Source of the DNA: Delphinus delphis
Taxonomy: Eukaryota > Chordata > Mammalia > Artiodactyla > Delphinidae
Direction: 5' to 3'
Assembly: GCF_949987515.2 (NCBI RefSeq)
Contig: NC_082689.1
Location: 101,904,957-101,968,956 of the forward strand
DNA length: 64,000 bases
Of the stretch, positions 57,931-64,000 are shown one piece after another. A program made the position numbers and the translations under genes. Position 1 is the first letter of the stretch. Each line of letters opens with the position of its first letter. The notes under the pieces are model-generated. The model was not told the DNA's origin, did no database searches, and worked only from the letters and a program-made list of their open reading frames with translations.

Positions 57931-58959
57931 CTAGATCCTATAATTGCAATTTTTTCATAGCAGTTTTTTTATGAACAGGAAATATAGTATGTTTGATAAT
58001 TGAATAAGTGAGCAAGAATTACTCTTGTTGGGTGTGGAGGCCATTTGATTCTTCCCCTAAAAGTGGCAAATAGAAATAAAATTTTGTGGTTTACTTTCAT
58101 TTAATCAAGATTTTTCTCTACTATTTTATACAAATTTCTGCAAAGAAAGACTGATCAATTTTCTCTTGTCTGTAAAGGGAGCTTTTTAAAATGACTAAGT
58201 AATCTAATTACCGAACACTTTCTTATGGGTCATTTATTGAAAACCTCAGAAAGGGCAAGGATTTTAGATACGGTCAGTCATATTGGAACCAGAACTAGGA
58301 TGAACATGTAGATCAAAAATTTTAAGCTACATCTGATGTTTTTATTCCAAATATATTGTATCTAAGTACAAAAATCCCTGCTCTAGTTATTCCATATATG
58401 TGAATTTAAGACATACACAAACACACATACCGTGAGGAAATAAAACGTTTCATAACCAGAACTCCAAAGCAAGACTTGAGGATCTAACTGGAAAGCAAAG
58501 CAAATCAATCTTTCGTAAGGGAACTGAGAAAATAAGGAGAACAGGATGGAGTAGGGGGAGGATGGTTAAATTACTAGTGCAGCACAGCATTTGATTTGAC
58601 CAAGATGAGATTTGGAACAGTTGTATGATTGCAACTGAGTTCTCGAAGACAGAGAAGATTGAACTGGAAATCATGCCAAGAAGAAATGATTGTCTTCCCT
58701 CTGTTGGCAGAAGAAACTCCAGGAGGGAATAAATTTCCCACAAAGCATAACTTGAACAAAACCATCAGTCAAGGTAAATGCAGAGAAAAATCCAAACTCA
58801 ACAGCTCTATTGAAGCAGACTGGCTCTGCCGCCTTGTTTGGCTATAAGCTACAGCTCCAAGAATTGAGGAAGTATTTTGTATTAACAGTAGAACAGATTG
58901 ACAGCCCACTTCTCTGTAAGGGAGCCAAACCCTCACATTTTCGTAATGCCATTGTCAAG
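57931..58959. other. Intergenic DNA, nothing recognised
   Basis: Frames on both strands near 58450-58850 overlap each other and have no domain. Short CA-rich run at about 58416-58430. Confidence 0.45.
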
Positions 58960-60134
58960 ATGATTATTCATTCATTAATTCAATAAGTATTTACTGAGTA
59001 ACTACCCTATGCTATGTGCTGTTCTGGAAGGTGGAGATACAGCAGGAAGCAAAACAGTCATGATCACTGTTCTTGTGAAACTTACATTATTGGGAAGAGG
59101 GAAGGACAGATAATAAACAAATAAGGAATATGTCAGGTGCCAATAAGTACAATGAAAAAAATTTAGCAGAGAAGCAAAATAAGAACATATTGTAAAGGCA
59201 CAGTGGGGTTTCATATAAGGTGGTAAGAGAAGGCCTACCTAAAAGACAAAATTGAAGCAATAACTGCCTAAAGATATTTGGGGTAATGATGCATTGGGAA
59301 GAGGAAAGACATAGTTCCAAGGCCCTAAAGCTGTAGCATGCCTGCTGTGTTCAAAGAACAGCAAGATGGCCAGAGCACATGGAGCTGAGTGAAGAAGGTG
59401 GAGAAGGAGGAGAGGTAAGAAGTGAAGCCAGATAATTAAGGACGTTGAAGGCTCAGGATAAGGAATTGGACACCACTCTGATAGGAAAAAATTGGTTGGC
59501 TTTGAACAGAGAAAAAAATGATCCCCTTTATTTTCCAGGAGGACTCCTCTGGCTGTTGAGTGGAAAATAAAGTAGATGAACAACGGTGGAAACAAGACCA
59601 GTTAGGGGCTACCACCACAAGCCAGGTGGGAGGTGACAACAAATGAAATGGTGGAAATAGGAGTCGAAGAAGTGAGCATGGCTGGATTCTCAACAGATTT
59701 CCTAAATAAAGCTAACTCTATATTGCATTATGACAGAAAGAAAACTACAAGGTTCTTTCTTGGTCTGAGTACCCAGTAGGTACAAAGTTGCTGTATATTG
59801 AGATGGGGAAGTTGGTGAGGGAATCATATGTTCAGGTTTAGATTTGTTATGTTTGAGATAGTTATTGGACACTTGGTAGAGAAATAAAGCAGGTAACCAA
59901 ATGTCCAATTTTGGAATTTAGAGGAAAGATTAGGACTAGAGAGATAACTTAGGGAATGAGGATTTTATATCTAGTGGATGAGAACACCTGGGAAGCTAGT
60001 ACAGATTGAGAAAAGAAGTAGTTTGAAGACGTGAGTTTGAGAGGTCATAATAATGATGAATGGGCAGAGACTTCTAGTTGCCTTTCCAATACCATTTTAC
60101 TCTTCTTCCTAATAAAAGAACCTTGATGTTATTG
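58960..60134 (-). mobile_element. L2 LINE, left part
   Basis: Complement of L2 from its 3' terminus ('ttcattcattaattcaataa', 'agtaactaccctatgctatg', 'gataataaacaaataaggaa') inward to 'ccagataattaaggacgttg'. It appears to resume at about 60906 after younger insertions. Confidence 0.75.
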
Positions 60135-60148
60135 AAAAGCTGCAATGT

Positions 60149-60486
60149 GGGCTTCCCTGGTGGTGCAGCGGTTAAGAATCTGCCTGCCAATGCAGGGGAC
60201 ATGGGTTCAAGCCCTGTTCTAAGAAGATCCCACATGCCGCGGAGCAGCTAAGCTCGTGCACCACAACTACTGAGCCTTTGCTCTAGAGTCTGTGAGCCAT
60301 AACTACTGAGCCAACGCACCACAGCTACTGAAGCCTGCTTGCCTAGAGCCCGTGCTCTGCAACAAGAAAAGCCACTACAATGAGAAGACCGCACATTGCA
60401 ACAAAGAGTAGCCCCCACTCGATGCAACTAAAGAAAGCCTGTGCACAGCAATGAAGACCCAACGCAGCTAAAAGTAAATTAAAAAA
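60149..60486 (+). mobile_element. CHR-family SINE (long type) with 14-bp TSD
   Basis: The ~340-bp CHR form. Head GGGCTTCCCTGGTGGTGCAG, B-box-like GGTTCAAGCCC, multiple 'ccacaactactgagcc' units, then an A-rich tail. A perfect direct repeat AAAAGCTGCAATGT at 60135-60148 and 60487-60500 marks its insertion into DNA within or beside an L2. Confidence 0.95.
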
Positions 60487-60506
60487 AAAAGCTGCAATGT
60501 TCCAAA

Positions 60507-60509
<3 letters not shown>

Positions 60510-60538
<29 letters not shown>
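60510..60538. repeat. Unbroken A29 tract without visible owner
   Basis: 29 consecutive A, 10 bp to the right of the SINE's downstream TSD and followed by CCCC. It is not the SINE's own tail, which ends before the TSD. Confidence 0.9.
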
Positions 60539-60539
<1 letters not shown>

Positions 60540-60540
<1 letters not shown>

Positions 60541-60905
60541 CCTACATTTCCTAGAATTTCCTTGCAGAAAAGTAGAGTGTATTAAGGTAACCTTGCAAAG
60601 GATGTTGACTCAGCTTGAAAGTGTGCCCTTTTATACTTCCTCTTTCCTTTTCTTTCTGCCTAGAAGTGTTTATGATGACCAGCACTGCAATAGCCATTTT
60701 AATTCCATGAGGAAACATAGAGAAGAGAATCCATATGCTAGGGAAAATGGGGCAGATAGAAGGAGGCTGGGACACTGATGACACATGAGCCACCTTACCA
60801 GCCTGGACTGTCTACCTGTGGCACTCAAGTCACATGAGAGAGAAACACACACCTTGTTTAAGCCACTATTTTTCTGAAATCTCTTATTAGCAGCCAAACG
60901 TAAAC
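60540..60905 (+). mobile_element. Old LTR-like repeat, truncated
   Basis: The 3' half of the repeat type seen at 57459: 'gggacactgatgacacatga', 'ccaccttaccagcctggact', 'cttgtttaagccactattt', ending 'taaactctaactgatgc'. It sits inside the L2, which resumes to its right. Confidence 0.5.
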
Positions 60906-61430
60906 TCTAACTGATGCAAGGATGGACCAGCAAAGGAGCTTGAGAATTGGCCAAGTGTAGCAGAATAGAAAGAGAGTGGGTCCTAGAGCTTAGTGTTTTC
61001 AAGAGGGAAACTGGGTCAGATCCTGTTAATAGGCTGAGTAAAAGGAGGACCAAGAAATGGCCACTGGATTTTGTGACACAGAGGCCATTGGTGAGCTTGA
61101 CAAGAATGACCTTGTTGAGAAATGATAGCAAAAGTCTGAGTAGAGTAGGTTTAAGAAAAAATAAGAGTGGAGGAACTGGGCATAGATAACTCTTGGGATT
61201 GGCCATCATGGAAGGAAAAAAAGTGGGGTATTACGTGGAGGAGGTATCTGGGATTCAGAGAAGGTTAATTTTAAGATTACAGAGTTTTAGGTGATGATGG
61301 GAATGCTACGGTAGAAAGTGAGAAGAGGTGATGCAGGAAAGGAGCAAGGACAACCAGTGGAGTGGTGTCCTTGATGAGGTGAGAAGGGTGGACCCATAGT
61401 CCAAGCCCATGCTTGGTGATGAGGCTCATT
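60906..61430 (-). mobile_element. L2 LINE, right part
   Basis: 'gaaatggccactggattttg', 'ggccattggtgagcttgaca' and 'gagtagagtaggtttaaga' match the same inner L2 region as 10690-10760, on the complement. Confidence 0.6.
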
Positions 61431-61589
61431 CTCCCTTCTCCCTCTCTTTCAGCTGCTTACTTTTTATACCTCTGATATACAAGCTAAGCACATGCTCATC
61501 ACTATCCTTTCAGGACATTCATTGTGCCAGCAATTACACCCTAGATCCACAAAGTTTAGCAGACAAAGTGAGACAGAGAAAAATATTAG

Positions 61590-61715
61590 GAGTCTGAAGT
61601 CAGACAGACCCAGGTTTGAATCCCTGCTCTGTGTCCTGAGATGAGTTCTTAACCTCCCCAAGCTTTCTCCTCTTTATAACACTGCCCGTTGGAGTTGCTG
61701 AGAGAAAGAAATGAT
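61590..61715 (+). mobile_element. MIR SINE
   Basis: 'cagacagacccaggtttgaa' and 'tcttaacctccccaagcttt' followed by 'gttgctgagagaaagaaatg' follow the plus-strand MIR order. Confidence 0.65.
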
Positions 61716-62489
61716 ACATGTGCAAAAGCGTATGGTATGTTGTCCTGCAAACTATTACAATTATCAATTACTCTCCTTCACATGCATTTTTAACTACGTG
61801 CCTTCTAGTCACAGTGCGTAGTGAGGCAGGAGGAAAAGGGGGAAAGAGCATTACTGCCTATGAACACGTGATGTTCCCATGTACCAAAGAGAGTTTTTTA
61901 TGGCTTCATGATATTGTCAAGTGATCTGGTCAATTAAAAAAAAACTGGTTCTTTCCCTATTCGATTTTAGAGAAAACTAGAGCGGGGACTTTGCCCTTTT
62001 AAATGTTTCATTAAGCAAGATAAGTGCCTGCCCTACACAACCTCTGTAATAACCGCCATGGCACTTGTGATGGGAGAAGATTCCACCCTACCTGAGCACA
62101 GTTGAATCTATGTTCTTTCCCAGGGCAAAGACCCACCTGATACATTCATCACCCAAACCTGTGGCAAGTGATTTTCTCTGCCTTTATCTTGTTACCTCCC
62201 AGCCCTGCACCACCATATGGTCTATTACATGAAAATTATTAACAGATTTTCTGCTATGGGTAAAAAATATATTTTCCACTAGATACAGCAAAGTCCCTGT
62301 AACTTTCTCCCAAGAGAATGAGCCTAGAATTGTAAGTGACTCAGTGGGATAGGTAGAGAAGAAAGCCATTATGCTGATGGGTCTATAATTTGCGGTTTCT
62401 ATTGGCATAAAGAAAAATATAGTCAGTTTGCTATTTTTCCTAGACAAAATGGAGGTCAGAGGACTGCATTCAGAAATAATCTTAGACAT
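61716..62489. other. Intergenic DNA, nothing recognised
   Basis: A 101-codon minus-strand frame (62184-62489) has no domain I know. Confidence 0.4.
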
Positions 62490-62830
62490 CAGAGGCCTTG
62501 CACATGTGATCTCTCTTTCTGGAATGCCCTCTCTTACAGATTCACCTAGGTATATTCAACTCTTGATACAATACTGTGTCACCTGCTCCAAGTAATGAAG
62601 ATGTCACCTGTACTCTCTCACTTGGCCAAGTGAAGAGTCTCCCTGTGATTTCCAAAGCTCCCAGGGCTTATCACTATCAAAGCATTTATCACACTGCATT
62701 AAAATTTTGCATTTACTTGTCTATTTCACGCATACACACCATATTTCCCTGACGGTTATTTTAATTGCTGAAATTTCAGTGCTTAGCACACAGTAAATAT
62801 TCAGTAAATAGTTGGTGAATTAATCTAAAA
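62490..62830 (+). mobile_element. L2 LINE 3' end
   Basis: Sense L2: 'gaggccttgcacatgtgatc', 'ctttctggaatgccctctct', 'gcatttatcacactgcatta', 'cagtgcttagcacacagtaa', ending 'atagttggtgaat'. Confidence 0.75.
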
Positions 62831-62930
62831 TTCACTAAAGTTTCTTTTAAAGAAGAAGCTTAAAATGACACTGTCAACGTCCAAGAATTTTCTCAATTGT
62901 TAAATACATTTGAAATAAGTATACTTTATA

Positions 62931-62951
62931 AAAACACACACACACACACAC
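62931..62951. repeat. (CA)n microsatellite
   Basis: About ten uninterrupted CA units followed by CCAAAATACAC. Confidence 0.9.
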
Positions 62952-63470
62952 CAAAATACACTAAAATGGTACAGTGTCTCTGGGAGATAGAGTTATTTCC
63001 TTTATTTCTTTGATTTTTGTTGAATTTACCTAAAGTTAAACAATAAATATATTACTTTCAATTTTTTTTCAATAATAATAAATTTAAGGTATTTTGTTCT
63101 ATTTAATGATGATGACAAGCTACTAACTGACTGACCACTAGTAAGATACCTGCTTGGAGACATATTTTCTAGTAACTGTATGTTTTTTTCCAATTTTATC
63201 AACCTTTTGGAGACTCTGTTTCATTCATAAAATATGTGGTTAAATAGATTGCTGTGTGGATTAAATAAAACCACATATATATAAAATGCCTTCTGTAGTA
63301 CTTGATACATAATAAGTGTCCAATTAAAAAAGGTGGTGGGTTGGACATACTGCTTTTAGAAATGAAGTTTATAGTCAGGAAACAAAAATTTCTCTTTAGT
63401 AAAAATAGAGAAACCACTGTTGTAAACCACCATGATAACTTCAATTTCTCAGTGGAATATGAGGCAACTT
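62952..63470. other. Intergenic DNA, nothing recognised
   Basis: AT-rich. Overlapping frames 63199-63495 (-) and 63302-63616 (+) are mutual shadows without a domain. Confidence 0.4.
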
Positions 63471-64000
63471 TTGCTTCACAGGTATCTGCACTCACTATCG
63501 TCAGCTACCTGAGTCCTTGTTCACCCCCCCATTCTCCAGCCCTGCCAGAGCCTGGGAACTATACCAGCAGCCATCCCAGGCCTCTGTGGCTGTGTGAGCT
63601 CAAGACACCCCCCTAAACCCCCGCAACTGACACCTAAAATTATACAGGCTGTCAGGGATGGACACTCTGGCTGTGTACTTGCATGCCACCAGCCTGATGC
63701 CTATCAGCAACCTCTACTTCTGTGTGCTCATAGCAAGACCCAGTAGCCACAGGAGTGCATGCTGATAGCCAGGGTCCCCCCAGCTGCCAGTGTCCTGCCG
63801 TTGACCCTGGTCTTGCTACCTTCTCTGGCCACTACCACTACATGTGTGTTTGCAACCAGCCCTGCTATGACACATGCATCTGCAGCTGGTCCCTGTAGCC
63901 AAGTGTACACACACCACTGGCTCTGACTACTACCGCTGCTTTTCCTTGACCTTCCTTGCAAAAAATGCTGAAAGGACTTTTTTTTTTTTTTTGCAATATG
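63471..64000. other. GC-rich, C-rich edge region, origin unknown
   Basis: A sharp rise in GC, dominated by CCAG, CTGC and TGCC words, ends with a T14 run near 63979. It could be the 5' UTR of an old L1 or another LTR running off the window. I see no open frame with a domain and cannot assign it. Confidence 0.35.

Noticed and set aside
1..64000. Ruminant origin of the window
   Set aside because: No BovB or Bov-tA-like repeats were seen in 64 kb, whereas short-type CHR SINEs with whale-like sequence are present. Not proof; a database comparison would decide.

Overview
The window is nuclear DNA of a cetartiodactyl mammal, most likely a whale or dolphin. The best evidence is four tRNA-Glu-derived SINEs of the CHR family (28370-28583, 34208-34417, 48993-49318, 60149-60486), a family of Cetacea, Hippopotamidae and Ruminantia. 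Nothing resembling the ruminant BovB or Bov-tA repeats was seen. The rest is MIR, L2, L1, MER5 and LTR relics, as expected of placental intergenic DNA. I find no host exon, tRNA, rRNA, CRISPR array or bacterial-type operon. Every longer open frame falls in a transposon, is the antisense shadow of one, or looks like chance. Family names come from memory of consensus sequences, not from a database search, and edges without target-site duplications (TSDs) are approximate.

Layout. 0.2-6.6 kb: five 5'-truncated L1 3' ends, all on the + strand, several with clean TSDs; one (4391-5180) lies between direct repeats of more than 100 bp. 7-12.3 kb: old L2 material, with two long copies head to head. 12.6-13.2 kb: a probable solitary LTR. 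13-23.5 kb: mostly unique DNA with MIR, L2 and MER5 relics and a CA-rich tract near 19.3 kb. 23.5-27.9 kb: an old L2 split by a younger L1 (24530-27408) that ends inside ORF2 just after an AATAAA, with a 14-bp TSD. 28.4-32.9 kb: a very old L1 on the minus strand with its 5' end, ORF1 and half of ORF2. 33.1-33.7 kb: a 577-bp TG...CA LTR with an ATGT duplication, splitting a MIR. 34-42 kb: a young SINE, an inverted (twin-primed) L1, L2 and MIR pieces and an MLT1-type LTR. 42.5-46.7 kb: a decayed minus-strand ERVL-like provirus. 47-52.5 kb: the longest L1, with a SINE inside ORF2. 52.5-64 kb: mainly unique DNA, then L2, LTR-like pieces and a SINE.

No genes act together here; the content is a record of nested insertions. 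L2 and MIR are oldest, then the minus-strand L1, the ERVL-like relic and MER5; then the LTRs and the cetartiodactyl L1s; then the CHR SINEs. The most notable signals are mechanistic: a very long duplication around an L1, an L1 apparently made from prematurely polyadenylated RNA, two local inverted templated insertions inside L1 ORF2 plus a third near-perfect palindrome, a twin-primed L1, and an unclassified ~190-bp unit present twice 7 kb apart.
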